Source: Halorientalis sp.
GTDB lineage: Archaea; Halobacteriota; Halobacteria; Halobacteriales; Haloarculaceae
Reading direction: 5' to 3'
DNA: 64,000 nt
NCBI RefSeq assembly: GCF_028275115.1
Contig: NZ_JAQCNH010000078.1
Span: forward strand, 28,937-92,936
Made by a program: the position numbers and the translations under genes. Shown in pieces: positions 41,466 to 51,200 of the stretch; positions within the stretch are counted from its first letter, which is position 1, and the number at the start of each line of letters is the position of its first letter. The notes below the pieces were generated by a model, which saw only the letters and a list, made by a program, of their open reading frames with translations, made no database searches and was not told where the DNA came from.

Positions 41466-44156
41466 ATGGTGGATCTATCCAGACGCAGTCTGATGAAATC
41501 GTCAGTCGCTGCCGCAGTGGGTGCCGGCGTAACGGGCGTCGCCAGCGGCCAGTCGGAGAAAGACAGAGACGGCAGAGAAATAAACGACGGCGACACGCTG
41601 ACCGAGGGCGCGCCGAGCGTGGTCGGTGACCTCAAGCGGTTCTCGACGACGGTGTTCGGCGCGGAGATGACCGGGCCGTTCGTGTTCGCGGACGGGTCAC
41701 TGCTGCACAGTATCCAGCACCCGGACACCAGAAACCCCGCGCCGTTCAACAAGGGGGGTATCGGCTACTATAAGAACTTCCAGTTCGAGTTCGACGGTGA
41801 CAACGACGACTTCGCGGAGTCGGAACCGCCCGAAGGCGAAGAACAGGACACTGTCAAGGCGGCCGATACCGACTTCGAGGTTCTCATCCAGGAGGGCGAC
41901 GAGATCAACGGCGGCGAGGAACGCTGGGGAATCACCCAGACGCCCGACGGGACCGACGTGACGACAGAGAACTTCGCGGGCTCGACCTACGGGCGCTCCG
42001 GCTCGAACCCGGACTGCAACCAGTTCGTCGCCACGAACGACGACGGGACCGACGGCTATATGTTCACGAACGACGAGAACAGTCCCGGTAACATCGCGCG
42101 AACCCGACTCACCCAGACCGAGGACGGCGAGTGGGAAGCCGACCCCGACGACACGATCAACCTCCCCAATCTGCCGCAGTTCCGGGCGATTGGCGGGACA
42201 CGGATCAACTGTTACGGTGACCTCAGCCCGTGGGACACCCCGATCTCCTCCGAGGAGCACTACGCCCACCCGCGTGGCAACCTCACGTCGACGGTCAGCG
42301 AAATCGTCGAAGCCGGCTCCGGCGAAGGGCTGCGTGGCGGCGCGTACTTCTGGAACCGGCCGAACCCGGTCGGAATCCAGGACGCAGTCAGCAACTACAG
42401 CGAGGTCGACGCCTGGTACGTCCAAGGCTACTGGAATCTCGACGGCGTCGAGCACCTCGCCTACCACCTCGGTGCCGACCCGGTCGAGGCCGGCAACGGT
42501 AATCCGATCGAGCCGATCGACGACACGTACCCGAACCCCTACCGGTACGGTTACCACGTCGACATCCGGAACCCGACGGCGGCTCCCGAGGACGTCAACC
42601 CGATCAAGTACTACGTGATGGGCCGCGCCTCCTGGGAAGCGCCGGACATCCTGCCCGACCAGAGGACCGTCTACGGCTGTTCGGACGGCGACAGCAAGGG
42701 CATCTACAAGTTCGTTGCCGACGAGCCGGTCCCGAGCTACGACGACCCGATGGACGTCGAGGGGACGCTCTACGCGCCGAAAATCACGAACGATGCGGCG
42801 TCCTCGGGCCAGTCGCCCGCAGACGTCCCGCTCGACGTCGAGTGGCTACCGCTGGGCCACGCGACCAACGGCGAAGTCGCCGGCTGGATCGCAGACTACG
42901 ACGACATCACGCAGGCCGACTACCTCGCGAGCCACTCCGACTGGAGCGAGGGCGACGAGGTCACCGAGGAGGCACTCAAGCAGGCCGACCTCGAAGTAAT
43001 CGAGAACGGTAATCAGGACCTCATCAGTGACGCGGACATCGTCGAGTGGGCCCGCCAGTACGAGGAGAACGGTCCCGACGGTGTCGACGAAGAACTCCGC
43101 CGGGTCCCGTTCCTGGAGACCCGTGAGGCCGCCACGGAGATCGGTGCCTCTATCGAGTTCAACAAGGCCGAGGGCATCGACAGCATGGACGACGCCAAAC
43201 CGGGCGACTTCATCTACTTCGGCATCTCGGAGTTCAACGACGACCTAGCCGGCCCAACCAACGACCAGGGCGACATCGCGCTGGACCGGGTCGACGGCGG
43301 CGTCGTCTACCGTGCCGAACTCGAATCCGACTACAACGTCTCGCGACTCGAACCCGTCATCGTCGGCCCCGACTTCACCGGGGAGGAGGCGATGGCCGAC
43401 GTTGACGACGCGCTGCGAAACGTCGACAACGTCTATGCGATGCGGGACGGCCGCGTTCTCTGCACCGAGGACGGCTGGCGTGGTGGCAACCGCAGTTACC
43501 CCAACGATGGCCTCTTCGTCTATCAGCCGCCGGTCGACGTCGACGTGGAGTCCGCCGCGGTCAGTCAGGGCAGCACCGCCGAGGTCGACGTGACCGCCTC
43601 CTCGCTGCCTGCCGGACTCTCGGGCGCCCGGGTCGTAATCTCGACCAGCGACGACGGCGTCGCCAAGATCACCGGTGGCAGCTACAACGACGCGCTCGGC
43701 CTGACCGCCGACCCCGTCGTGAGCGACGAGAGTCAGACCGTCGAACTGCGCTTTGCCGACACCGAAAACAACGTCCAGTCCGGCGCGCAGAACGTCACCA
43801 TCGGCACGCTCGAGGTCGAAGCAATCGGCAGCGGCACGACCGACCTCCAGGTCAGCGTCGAGAACATGGACGCCGAGAACGGCAGCGAAATCGACGCGCA
43901 AGAGCGGATGGGGATGGTCGTCACCGGCCCGCCCGCGCTGGGCAGCGGCTCGGCCGGCAGTGCTCCGACCGACCCCGACGGCGACGGCCAGTTCGAGGAC
44001 GTCAACGGCAACGGCCGCATGGACTACGCCGACATCGAACTCCTGTTCGAGAACCTCGACGACGAGTCGGTGACGATGAACGTCGGCGCCTACGACTTCA
44101 ACGAGAACGGCCAGATCGACTACGACGACGTGGTCGACCTGTACGAAGAGCAGTAA
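41466..44156 (+). CDS. Secreted PhoX-type phosphatase with cohesin-like and dockerin-like modules
   Basis: The 896-residue protein begins with a Tat signal (MVDLSRRSLMKSSVAAAVGA, cleavage near residue 29). Residues about 55-690 are a PhoX/DUF839 domain: WGITQTPDGTDVTTENFAGS, HYAHPRG, DSKGIYKFVADEP, PGDFIYFGISEFNDD and RVLCTEDGW. PhoX enzymes are calcium/iron phosphomonoesterases folded as propellers. Residues about 695-832 form a cohesin-like beta domain (SLPAGLSGARVVISTSDDGV). The C-terminus (about 836-896) has two dockerin-type calcium loops, DVNGNGRMDYADIELLF and DFNENGQIDYDDVVDLY. The next gene encodes a membrane-anchored cohesin-like protein. Phosphatase activity is inferred from homology. 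Confidence 0.88.
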   Translation: MVDLSRRSLMKSSVAAAVGAGVTGVASGQSEKDRDGREINDGDTLTEGAPSVVGDLKRFSTTVFGAEMTGPFVFADGSLLHSIQHPDTRNPAPFNKGGIGYYKNFQFEFDGDNDDFAESEPPEGEEQDTVKAADTDFEVLIQEGDEINGGEERWGITQTPDGTDVTTENFAGSTYGRSGSNPDCNQFVATNDDGTDGYMFTNDENSPGNIARTRLTQTEDGEWEADPDDTINLPNLPQFRAIGGTRINCYGDLSPWDTPISSEEHYAHPRGNLTSTVSEIVEAGSGEGLRGGAYFWNRPNPVGIQDAVSNYSEVDAWYVQGYWNLDGVEHLAYHLGADPVEAGNGNPIEPIDDTYPNPYRYGYHVDIRNPTAAPEDVNPIKYYVMGRASWEAPDILPDQRTVYGCSDGDSKGIYKFVADEPVPSYDDPMDVEGTLYAPKITNDAASSGQSPADVPLDVEWLPLGHATNGEVAGWIADYDDITQADYLASHSDWSEGDEVTEEALKQADLEVIENGNQDLISDADIVEWARQYEENGPDGVDEELRRVPFLETREAATEIGASIEFNKAEGIDSMDDAKPGDFIYFGISEFNDDLAGPTNDQGDIALDRVDGGVVYRAELESDYNVSRLEPVIVGPDFTGEEAMADVDDALRNVDNVYAMRDGRVLCTEDGWRGGNRSYPNDGLFVYQPPVDVDVESAAVSQGSTAEVDVTASSLPAGLSGARVVISTSDDGVAKITGGSYNDALGLTADPVVSDESQTVELRFADTENNVQSGAQNVTIGTLEVEAIGSGTTDLQVSVENMDAENGSEIDAQERMGMVVTGPPALGSGSAGSAPTDPDGDGQFEDVNGNGRMDYADIELLFENLDDESVTMNVGAYDFNENGQIDYDDVVDLYEEQ

Positions 44157-44202
44157 CGCTCCGGACCCGGTTCCGGACACCCGCTGACACCCGACAGCAC
44201 CC

Positions 44203-44898
44203 ATGACACGAACCCCTACCCGGACGGTCGCCGCGCTCACGCTCCTCGCCGGCCTGCTGCTGGTCGGTGGGGCCGGCACGGCGACGGCCGACGACGGCGC
44301 ACAGCTGACCGTCACGAACGCGACGGTCGATCAAAACGAGACGAGTACGCTCCAACTCGCGCTCTCGCGCGCCCCAGCCGGGCTGTCGGGCTACGAGGTG
44401 ACACTCACACTCTCCGACTCGGGCGTCGCCGAAATCCGCGACGCCAGCTATCCGGACTCGTTCCAGCTGACGACCGACGCCGACATCGCCGGCGGCGGCC
44501 AGCGCGTGACACTCGAAGCCGCCATCACCGACACGCCGCCAGGCGCGACGGACGTCACGCTGGCGACGGTCAACGTGACCGGCACCGGCGGCGGGACCAC
44601 TGCCGTCCGCGTCACCGACGCGCAGGTCGACGCCGACAACGGGAGCCAGGTCGCGCCCGCGTACAGCCCCGGTTCGGTCGCCGTTGAGCCGCTGTCCAAC
44701 AACGGGGCTGACACCGGGAACGGCGACGAGACCGATAGCGACGCACCCGAACCCGAGGACGCGGCCTCCTCAGACCCGGCCGACGACCCTGGCGGTGACG
44801 AGTCGACGACGACCGAGGCGGCCGGTCCCGGCTTCGGCGTGGTCGTCGCGTTCGCGGCACTGCTAACCGTGGCACTACTGGCTCGCCGGCGGCACTGA
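44203..44898 (+). CDS. Cell-surface cohesin-like protein with PGF-CTERM anchor
   Basis: The 231-residue protein has a signal peptide (residues 1-29, ending TATADDG). A cohesin-like domain covers residues about 32-155 (LTVTNATVDQNETSTLQLAL, APAGLSGYEVTLTLSDSGVA). An acidic Thr/Asp-rich linker follows. The C-terminal GPGFGVVVAFAALLTVALLARRRH is a PGF-CTERM signal used by archaeosortase for lipid anchoring. The cohesin domain parallels that of the preceding PhoX protein almost segment by segment. With a 46-bp gap, the two genes are probably one operon, and the protein may hold the dockerin of its neighbour. Confidence 0.85.
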   Translation: MTRTPTRTVAALTLLAGLLLVGGAGTATADDGAQLTVTNATVDQNETSTLQLALSRAPAGLSGYEVTLTLSDSGVAEIRDASYPDSFQLTTDADIAGGGQRVTLEAAITDTPPGATDVTLATVNVTGTGGGTTAVRVTDAQVDADNGSQVAPAYSPGSVAVEPLSNNGADTGNGDETDSDAPEPEDAASSDPADDPGGDESTTTEAAGPGFGVVVAFAALLTVALLARRRH

Positions 44899-44993
44899 CT
44901 CGTTCTCGGCACGCCTTCGCCTTCTCTTTTTTTCACCGTCTCCGCCCGACTCGTATCGAAACCGTTGAGCCGCGGCCACGGTTCGTACCGACC

Positions 44994-45947
44994 GTGTCGC
45001 TGGTTTCGGTGCTGGGATCGGCGGTGTTGCCGGTCGTGGCCGTCGCTGCGGTCGGGTACGTGCTGGGACGGCGCAGAGATGTAGCCGTCGAACCACTCTC
45101 GGACATCACGCTGTACGTGCTGGCACCGGCCCTGGTGTTCTACAGTCTGGTGACCACACCCATCGCCGGTCCGACGGTTACCCGGTTGTTCGCCGGTGTC
45201 GCGGTCTTTACCGTCGGCATGGGTGGCCTCGCGGAGGCGGCCGGCCGGGCGCTCGGCGAGGACGAACCCGTCCTCGGAGCGCTCGTCCTGACGAGTACGT
45301 TCTCGAACGCGGGTAACTACGGCATCCCGCTGTCGGCGTTCGCTTTCGGTGCGCTCGGCCGGAGCACAGCCGTCCTCTTCATCGTCGCACAGTCCGTGTT
45401 GATGTACACTCTGGGTGTCTACGTCGCCGCCCGTGGGACGGCCGGTTCGGTGCTGGACGCTGTCACGCGGGTCGTTCGCCTGCCGCTGGTGTACGCGGTG
45501 GCTGCCGCAGCCGCCGTCCGGGTCGGCGACCTCGCGCCGCCGACCGACACCGCGGTGATGGAGACGATTCGGCTCACCGGTGACGCCGCGATTCCAGTCA
45601 TGCTGTTGTTGCTCGGAATCCAGCTGTCCAACTCGGGCGGCGGGACCCCCGTCGCCCGGACGGCCCCGGCGAGTGCGCTCAAACTCCTGGTCGCGCCCGC
45701 TCTCGCGGCCGCCGTCGCGCTCGCGGTCGGTCTGACGGGGACGGTCGGCCGGGTATTCGTCCTCGAGTGTGCGATGCCAGCGGCGGTAACGCCACTGATG
45801 CTAACGATAGAGTTCGGGACGGACGACGCGGGAACCGACGGTCTCGCCGCCGACTACGTGAGTACGACGATTCTGGTCACTACTCTGGCGAGTCTGGTGA
45901 CGCTGACCGCCCTGATCGCCCTGTTGCAGACGGGACTGGTGTCTTAG
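44994..45947 (+). CDS. AEC family transporter
   Basis: The 317-residue protein has about ten membrane helices, with a repeat-like internal symmetry and motifs of the auxin efflux carrier family: PLSDITLYVLAPALVFYSLV near the N-terminus and TSTFSNAGNYGIPLSAFAFG in helix 4. It likely moves organic anions; the substrate is unknown. The GTG start at 44994 gives a helix immediately, as expected. Its stop overlaps that of the convergent MATE gene. Confidence 0.88.
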   Translation: MSLVSVLGSAVLPVVAVAAVGYVLGRRRDVAVEPLSDITLYVLAPALVFYSLVTTPIAGPTVTRLFAGVAVFTVGMGGLAEAAGRALGEDEPVLGALVLTSTFSNAGNYGIPLSAFAFGALGRSTAVLFIVAQSVLMYTLGVYVAARGTAGSVLDAVTRVVRLPLVYAVAAAAAVRVGDLAPPTDTAVMETIRLTGDAAIPVMLLLLGIQLSNSGGGTPVARTAPASALKLLVAPALAAAVALAVGLTGTVGRVFVLECAMPAAVTPLMLTIEFGTDDAGTDGLAADYVSTTILVTTLASLVTLTALIALLQTGLVS

Positions 45948-47395
45948 TCGTCGGTCGCCGCGGTCGGGGTTCCGAGGTCCGACTCCTCCTCACTCTCGTC
46001 CCCACTCTCCTCGTCGGTGAGGTCGACCTCTCGCCAACCGCCCTGGCTGAACCAGACGTAGGCGACGACCGCGGCGAGGACGTTCGAGATAGCGAAGGAG
46101 GCCCAGACTCCGCCGGGACCGAGGGCCATCGAACCGAACCAGGCGATAGGGAGACGGATGAGTCCCAGCATAACAACCGTGATCGCGGCGGCTGTCAACA
46201 CTTTCCCTGCGCCACGGAAGCCGCCGCTGTACGCGCGAGTCACCCCCATGAACCCGAACGTGGGCGCGACGATTCGGAGGAAGTTCGCGCCCTCCGCGAT
46301 CACCGCCGGATTGTCGGAGAACAGTCCCATAATCGCCGGTGCGGCCACGAACGTCACGACGCCCAGGGCCGTGAGAATCGCGAAGGAGGCCTTCGCGGCA
46401 AAGCGGTTGGCAGTCGCCGCGCGGTCGGGCTTGTCCGCGCCGATGTTCTGGCCAGTCATCGTCTCGACACCTCGGTCGACCGCGATGGCAGGCATGAATA
46501 TCGTCGAAAACACGCGGATGCCGACGCCGAAAGCAGCCTCCACGGTCGTCGGAAACAGGGCGACGATCACTAGCAACAGGTTGACCGAGATTGCCCGGCC
46601 GGTCCCCTCGATGGAGGCCGGAATCCCGATACGCAGGAGCCGGCGGGCGTAGGCCAGGTCGGGGAACATATCGCGGACGTTGATCTGGATGCCACGTCGG
46701 CCCCTGATCATGATTGCGATGCCGACGACCATCGCCAGCCCGCGTGAAAAGATGGTCGCGATGGCCGCCCCCTGGACGCCCAGTTGCGGGAAAGGCCCCA
46801 AGCCGAAGATCAGGAACGGGTCCAGCGCGACGTTCAGGATCACCGTCCCGAGCATCACGAGCATCGGCGTAATCGTGTCACCGGAGCCTCGCATCAGCGC
46901 GATGAACACGATGAACCCGAACATGAACGGGAGCCCGAGGCTGATGACTTCCATGTAGTCGGTTGCCGGCGGCAACACTGCGCCGGAGGCCCCGATCAAC
47001 GCCAGGAAATCCTCGATGAGGAAGAAGCCAGCCAGTCCCAGCACTACAGACAACAACAGGGCGAAGATCATCGTCTGGGAGGCGGCGTACTCCGCCTCGT
47101 CCGTCTCGTCGGCCCCCGTGTACTGGGCGACCAGCACACTACCGGCCACTGACAGCCCTAGCCCCAGCGAGATCAGCAGGAAGACGAGAGGAAAGCCGAA
47201 GGTGATTGCCGCCAGCGCCACGGTACTGTACTGGCCGAGCCAGAACGTGTCCGCCAGGTTGTAGGTGACCTGCAGCAGATTCGTGATGACGATGGGCAAA
47301 GAGAGGAAAAAAAGTGGCTTGCCGATGGGGCCACTCGTCAACTCCAGCTCGTCCTGGCCCACGAACAACCCGCTCAGACGCTCTCGAACGCTCAC
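45944..47395 (-). CDS. MATE family efflux transporter
   Basis: The 483-residue protein has twelve predicted helices arranged as two MATE halves. The first half reads GPIGKPLFFLSLPIVITNLL and NLADTFWLGQYSTVALAAIT. The second begins RLLRIGIPASIEGTGRAISV, followed by VETMTGQNIGADKPDRA. It exports cationic drugs using proton or sodium gradients. The start codon overlaps the end of the upstream tetR gene, so the two form a coupled operon under TetR control. The C-terminus is acidic. Confidence 0.93.
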   Translation of the reverse strand: MSVRERLSGLFVGQDELELTSGPIGKPLFFLSLPIVITNLLQVTYNLADTFWLGQYSTVALAAITFGFPLVFLLISLGLGLSVAGSVLVAQYTGADETDEAEYAASQTMIFALLLSVVLGLAGFFLIEDFLALIGASGAVLPPATDYMEVISLGLPFMFGFIVFIALMRGSGDTITPMLVMLGTVILNVALDPFLIFGLGPFPQLGVQGAAIATIFSRGLAMVVGIAIMIRGRRGIQINVRDMFPDLAYARRLLRIGIPASIEGTGRAISVNLLLVIVALFPTTVEAAFGVGIRVFSTIFMPAIAVDRGVETMTGQNIGADKPDRAATANRFAAKASFAILTALGVVTFVAAPAIMGLFSDNPAVIAEGANFLRIVAPTFGFMGVTRAYSGGFRGAGKVLTAAAITVVMLGLIRLPIAWFGSMALGPGGVWASFAISNVLAAVVAYVWFSQGGWREVDLTDEESGDESEEESDLGTPTAATDD

Positions 47396-48000
47396 TCGGA
47401 ACCGACCTCCGCAACACGTGTGTCGGCAGTCGTCAGCGTCCCGTCGATGTAGGCGGTGAGCATCCGCCGGGCGCAGTCCGGGTCCTGCCCGACCGCGACC
47501 TGTTTGGTGCCCGCACCGTCGAGCGCCGTCACCAGAAACCGCGCGGCGTCGTCCGGGTCGACGTCCGCCCGGATCGTCCCGGCCCCGATACCGTCGTCGA
47601 TGACGGCCCGCATCTGCCCGTGAAGGAACTCGTCGAACCGACGGAGCCGCTCGCGGATCCCCTCGTCGTAGGGGGCCTGTGCTTTCAGTTCCAGCATGGC
47701 AGTTTTGAACGCAACGCGTTCGTCGTCCTCGACCGGCGGCGAGAGAACCATCTCGATCAACGCAGACAGGCGCTCTGGCGCCGTCTCACCCTCGGGACCG
47801 CCGACGCGCTCGGTGAACCCATCGTAGAGAAAATCCAAAAACGACTCCAGGAGCTCCTGCTTGCTGTCGAAGTGGTAGTGCAACGCCGCCTTGCTCAACT
47901 CCGTCTCGTCCGCAATGTCCTGCATCGTTAGATCCGCGTACCCGTGGGCACAGAGCGCGCGGTAGGTCGCAGACATAATCTCGTCGCGAGTCTCGCTCAC
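47392..48000 (-). CDS. TetR/AcrR family repressor of the MATE operon
   Basis: The 202-residue protein has a TetR HTH at residues about 25-45 (LTMQDIADETELSKAALHYHF) and a ligand domain. It is encoded just before and overlapping the MATE gene. An inverted repeat ACTGACTGGTCAGT lies 11-24 bp before its start. Autoregulation of the tetR-MATE operon, relieved by a drug-like ligand, is inferred from this layout. Confidence 0.92.
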   Translation of the reverse strand: MSETRDEIMSATYRALCAHGYADLTMQDIADETELSKAALHYHFDSKQELLESFLDFLYDGFTERVGGPEGETAPERLSALIEMVLSPPVEDDERVAFKTAMLELKAQAPYDEGIRERLRRFDEFLHGQMRAVIDDGIGAGTIRADVDPDDAARFLVTALDGAGTKQVAVGQDPDCARRMLTAYIDGTLTTADTRVAEVGSE

Positions 48001-48010
48001 CTACGTACTT

Positions 48011-48024
48011 ACTGACTGGTCAGT
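48011..48024. promoter_or_regulatory. Operator candidate of the tetR-MATE operon
   Basis: ACTGAC-TG-GTCAGT is an inverted repeat with six-base arms. It sits 11 bp before the TetR start codon, at or near the promoter. Its size and form fit TetR-family operators. Confidence 0.6.
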
Positions 48025-48128
48025 CAAAAGAGTTGTGAACCCGTCGTGCCACGGTTTCACGCCTCACTGCTCCCCGTGGTACCGACACGCGAGGCGTATC
48101 AGCGCGACGGGACGAACAGTACGCAGAC

Positions 48129-48493
48129 ATGTTCCGCCGACTGGCTCCCGTGCGAGCGGCGATAGCGGTGGTGGTCGGTGTCTTGGTAGTCGTCCAGCCG
48201 GCAGGCACGACCGGACAGCAGACTGCGGAGAACGGCACCGCGTTCGAGGGGCCGTTCGCGAGCCGGTGACCGATACGTCGCGGACCGACACAGTGGGCGC
48301 AGGCCACACTGTGACCGACGCGACACCATCGAATCGTACCGCCGACGGCAACGCGCGTCGGCCCGCCGGCACCGATCCGTTCGGACCGACCACGACCGCA
48401 GAGACCGACGGTTCGGGGCCCGACTTCGGCATGCCGCTGACGATGCTGGCGCTCGTGGTGCTGACGGTACTCGTGACCCGTAGAACCGACTGA
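48129..48493 (+). pseudogene. Small PGF-CTERM surface protein gene with a frameshift
   Basis: From ATG 48129 a clear signal peptide is encoded (MFRRLAPVRAAIAVVVGVLV, then VVQPAGTTGQQTAENG) but the frame stops after EGPFASR. A second frame carries on with a Thr/Asp-rich linker and ends in the anchor-like GPDFGMPLTMLALVVLTVLV plus RRTD, a PGF-CTERM type tail. The span is 365 nt, one short of 122 codons, so one missing base would join the two. The protein would be a short, anchored surface protein without a visible folded domain. Confidence 0.65.
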
Positions 48494-48503
48494 CGCTCGC
48501 GCG

Positions 48504-48959
48504 CTACTCCACCTCGAGCGTGAACTGCTCGTGTTCGCTGGCGGCGTTGAGGACGACGCTGGTGTTCGATTCCTTGATTTCGGGGTCGACGAGCAGTTTC
48601 TTGATCTGGTCGTTCATCCCGTCGGTGTCGGTGAACTTTCCGATGGCGATGATGTCGTAGTCGCCGGTGACCTCGTAGACCGAAATCATCTGCTTGTGCT
48701 CCTGGAGGCGGTCGGTCACGTCCGGCAGGGCCGACCCCTCGACTTTCAGCTGGACGACCGCGGTCACGTCGTAACCCAGCGCGTCGTAGTCGACTTTCGG
48801 CGTATACCCGGTGATGATTCCGTCTCCTTCGAGATCTTTGAGATGATTCGAGACGGTCGTGACGGACACATCCAGGTCCTCGGCAAGGCTTCGCAGGCTC
48901 GCCCGACCGTCGCCCAGCAGGGCATTCACCAACTTTCGGTCCAGATTTTCGTACGTCAT
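48504..48959 (-). CDS. lrp: Lrp/AsnC family transcriptional regulator (glnA associated)
   Basis: The 151-residue protein has a winged HTH ([39 protein letters not shown]) and an AsnC/RAM domain ([20 protein letters not shown]). It is divergent from glnA with 114 bp between the start codons. In other haloarchaea an Lrp gene next to glnA regulates glutamine synthetase, so this is the probable role. It is paralogous to the Lrp at 21223-21687. Confidence 0.92.
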   Translation of the reverse strand: MTYENLDRKLVNALLGDGRASLRSLAEDLDVSVTTVSNHLKDLEGDGIITGYTPKVDYDALGYDVTAVVQLKVEGSALPDVTDRLQEHKQMISVYEVTGDYDIIAIGKFTDTDGMNDQIKKLLVDPEIKESNTSVVLNAASEHEQFTLEVE

Positions 48960-49073
48960 TACTTCTTGACAGAGGCCCCACCCTTTAGAATTTTACGAAT
49001 ATTCAATTTTAGCGCGTCGAAAGAAGCCTTGCACAAATCAGTAGGGTTTTTGTATCTCGGGTATTCCCTACCA
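48960..49073. promoter_or_regulatory. Shared lrp/glnA control region
   Basis: The divergent promoter region contains an AT-rich core with the palindrome GAATATTC (48997-49004) inside ACGAATATTCAATTTTA, a plausible Lrp site. A TATA-like TTTTTGTAT (49047-49055) lies about 24 nt before the glnA ATG at 49074, giving a leaderless mRNA. Confidence 0.5.
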
Positions 49074-50456
49074 ATGACGAGAAAAATGACAAACCCGAAT
49101 ATCAAAGCTGACGGCGGGTTGACAGACGCTGCACAGGGAGTAATCGACGAAATCGATGAGGAAAACGTAGACTTTCTCCGATTGCAGTTCACGGACATTC
49201 TGGGAACAGTAAAGAACGTTTCTATACCGGCCGAACAGGCCGAGAAAGCGTTCGCCGACGGGATTTACTTCGACGGGTCCTCGATCGAAGGATTCGTTCG
49301 GATTCAGGAGTCGGACATGCGACTCGTCCCCGACCCGGACACGTTCGCGATTCTCCCGTGGAGAAACACGGAGGACCACGCGAGTGGTCGGCTGATCTGT
49401 GACGTTATCAACACGTCGACCGGCGAACCGTTCGAGGGCGACCCGCGCCACGTTCTGAAGCAGGCGCTCGAACGTGCCGACGACCTGGGCTATACGGTCA
49501 ACTGTGCGCCGGAACCCGAGTTTTTCCTCTTCGAGGAAGACGAGGACGGTCGGGCGACGACGAAGACCAGCGACGCCGGCGGGTACTTCGACGTCGCACC
49601 CAAGGACCTCGCCTCCGACGTGCGCCGTGACATCATCTACGGACTGGAGGACATGGGCTTCGAGATCGAGGCCAGCCACCACGAGGTCGCTCAGGGACAG
49701 CACGAGATCAACTTCGAGTACGACGACGCCCTGACGACGGCCGACAACGTGGGGACGTTCCGGACGGTCGTGCGTGCCATCGCGGCCGAACACGACCTGC
49801 ACGCCACCTTCATGCCCAAGCCGATTCCGCGAATCAACGGCTCGGGGATGCACACGCACATCTCACTGTTCGAGGACGGCGAGAACGCGTTCCACGACGA
49901 GGACGACGAGTTCGACCTCAGCGAGGAAGCCCACCAGTTCATCGCCGGAATTCTGGAACACGCGCCCGCGCTGGCGGCCGTCACCAACCCGACGGTCAAC
50001 TCATATAAGCGCCTGGTGCCCGGCTACGAGGCACCCGTCTACGTCGCCTGGTCGGACCGCAACCGCTCGGCGCTGATCCGCAAACCGGCCGCGCGTGTCC
50101 CGGGCGCCAGTCGGATCGAAGCCCGGTTCCCCGACCCGTCGTGCAACCCTTACCTCGCCTTCGCAGCGCTCATCAACGCCGGTCTGGACGGCATCGAGCG
50201 CAGCCTCGACTGTCCCGACCCCGTGCGGGAGAACATCTACGAGTTCGACGAGGAGAAACGCGAGGAGTACGGCATCGATACCCTCCCCGAAAACCTCGGT
50301 GAGGCCGTCGACGAACTCGAAGCCGATGAGACGATCTACAGCACGCTGGGCGAACACGTCGGTCCGAAGTTCGTCGAAGCGAAAACCCAGGAACACGAGG
50401 ACTACCTCGTCGACGTCTCCGACTGGGAGATCGACCGCTACCTCGAGAAGTTCTAA
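49074..50456 (+). CDS. glnA: Glutamine synthetase type I
   Basis: The 460-residue enzyme joins ammonium and glutamate using ATP. Key motifs are FDGSSIEGF near the N-terminus, [26 protein letters not shown] (ATP/glutamate binding), [19 protein letters not shown] and [19 protein letters not shown]. The region near the C-terminus does not show the classical NLYDLP adenylylation tyrosine motif, so that control is unlikely. ATG 49074 fits the TATA spacing; ATG 49086 is an alternative. An Lrp gene lies divergently upstream. Confidence 0.96.
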   Translation: MTRKMTNPNIKADGGLTDAAQGVIDEIDEENVDFLRLQFTDILGTVKNVSIPAEQAEKAFADGIYFDGSSIEGFVRIQESDMRLVPDPDTFAILPWRNTEDHASGRLICDVINTSTGEPFEGDPRHVLKQALERADDLGYTVNCAPEPEFFLFEEDEDGRATTKTSDAGGYFDVAPKDLASDVRRDIIYGLEDMGFEIEASHHEVAQGQHEINFEYDDALTTADNVGTFRTVVRAIAAEHDLHATFMPKPIPRINGSGMHTHISLFEDGENAFHDEDDEFDLSEEAHQFIAGILEHAPALAAVTNPTVNSYKRLVPGYEAPVYVAWSDRNRSALIRKPAARVPGASRIEARFPDPSCNPYLAFAALINAGLDGIERSLDCPDPVRENIYEFDEEKREEYGIDTLPENLGEAVDELEADETIYSTLGEHVGPKFVEAKTQEHEDYLVDVSDWEIDRYLEKF

Positions 50457-50522
50457 TCCGGGTCCGTTCACGCCTTTTTTCGACCACGGAACATATACCC
50501 ATAGAGTTCCAAATATAGGTCG

Positions 50523-51200
50523 ATGCTCGTCGGCGAAGTCGAGTGGCTCATCAACGCCACCGTCGCAATCGTCGAACAGTATGGCTTGGTAGCGCTTTTC
50601 CTGTTCATCCTGCTCGAGACCGCCTGGATCACCCACTTCGTTCCAAGCGAAATCGTGATTCCGGTGGTTGCCTACGAACTCGTTACCGGCCCGGCTTCGT
50701 TCGCAGTCTTCGTCGGTGTCCTGACCGTCGGCGCGGTCCTGGGCAGTCTGGTGGCGTACTACCTCTTTGGCTACTACAGTGACGTAATCCTCGACCGATA
50801 CGGCGACCGCCTGTACCTGCCAGAGTCGGAGATCGAGCGAAGCAAAGGCTGGTTCCGACGCTACGGCGAGAGTTCTCTTCTGTGGGGCCGGCTCGTCCCC
50901 GTCTTTCGGACGCCGATTTCGATCCCGGCGGGCTACGCCCGGACGCCGCTCCCGAAGTTCGTCTGTTACTCCGCGGTCGGCTGGCTCGCCTACAACACGG
51001 TTCTGGTCTGGCTGGTGTACGGCGGGAGCGAGGACGCACCTATCGCCGTCGCCTACGGGCTGGTCGCGCCGTACCTCGATGGCCCGTTCGCGTGGCTCGC
51101 AGCCAACCCAACGACGGCCACGGTCGGAGCGCTCGTCGTCGGTGGGGCCGTCGTCGTGGCCTGGACGCGCCGGGACCGACTAGGTGCAGCGTTCACCTGA
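50523..51200 (+). CDS. DedA family membrane protein
   Basis: The 225-residue protein has the DedA signature region FILLETAWITHFVPSEIVIPVVAYEL and the later GRLVPVFRTPISIPAGYARTPLPKF with the conserved arginine. These proteins act in membrane lipid translocation or proton-linked transport. The C-terminal 40 residues add a further helix. Its stop overlaps the convergent PAP2 gene by 8 nt. A TATA-like ACATATACCCATA precedes the start. Confidence 0.9.
   Translation: MLVGEVEWLINATVAIVEQYGLVALFLFILLETAWITHFVPSEIVIPVVAYELVTGPASFAVFVGVLTVGAVLGSLVAYYLFGYYSDVILDRYGDRLYLPESEIERSKGWFRRYGESSLLWGRLVPVFRTPISIPAGYARTPLPKFVCYSAVGWLAYNTVLVWLVYGGSEDAPIAVAYGLVAPYLDGPFAWLAANPTTATVGALVVGGAVVVAWTRRDRLGAAFT

Noticed and set aside
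48531..49073. In-frame extension upstream of glnA
   Set aside because: It overlaps the lrp gene on the other strand; the TATA spacing and GlnA family start support 49074.
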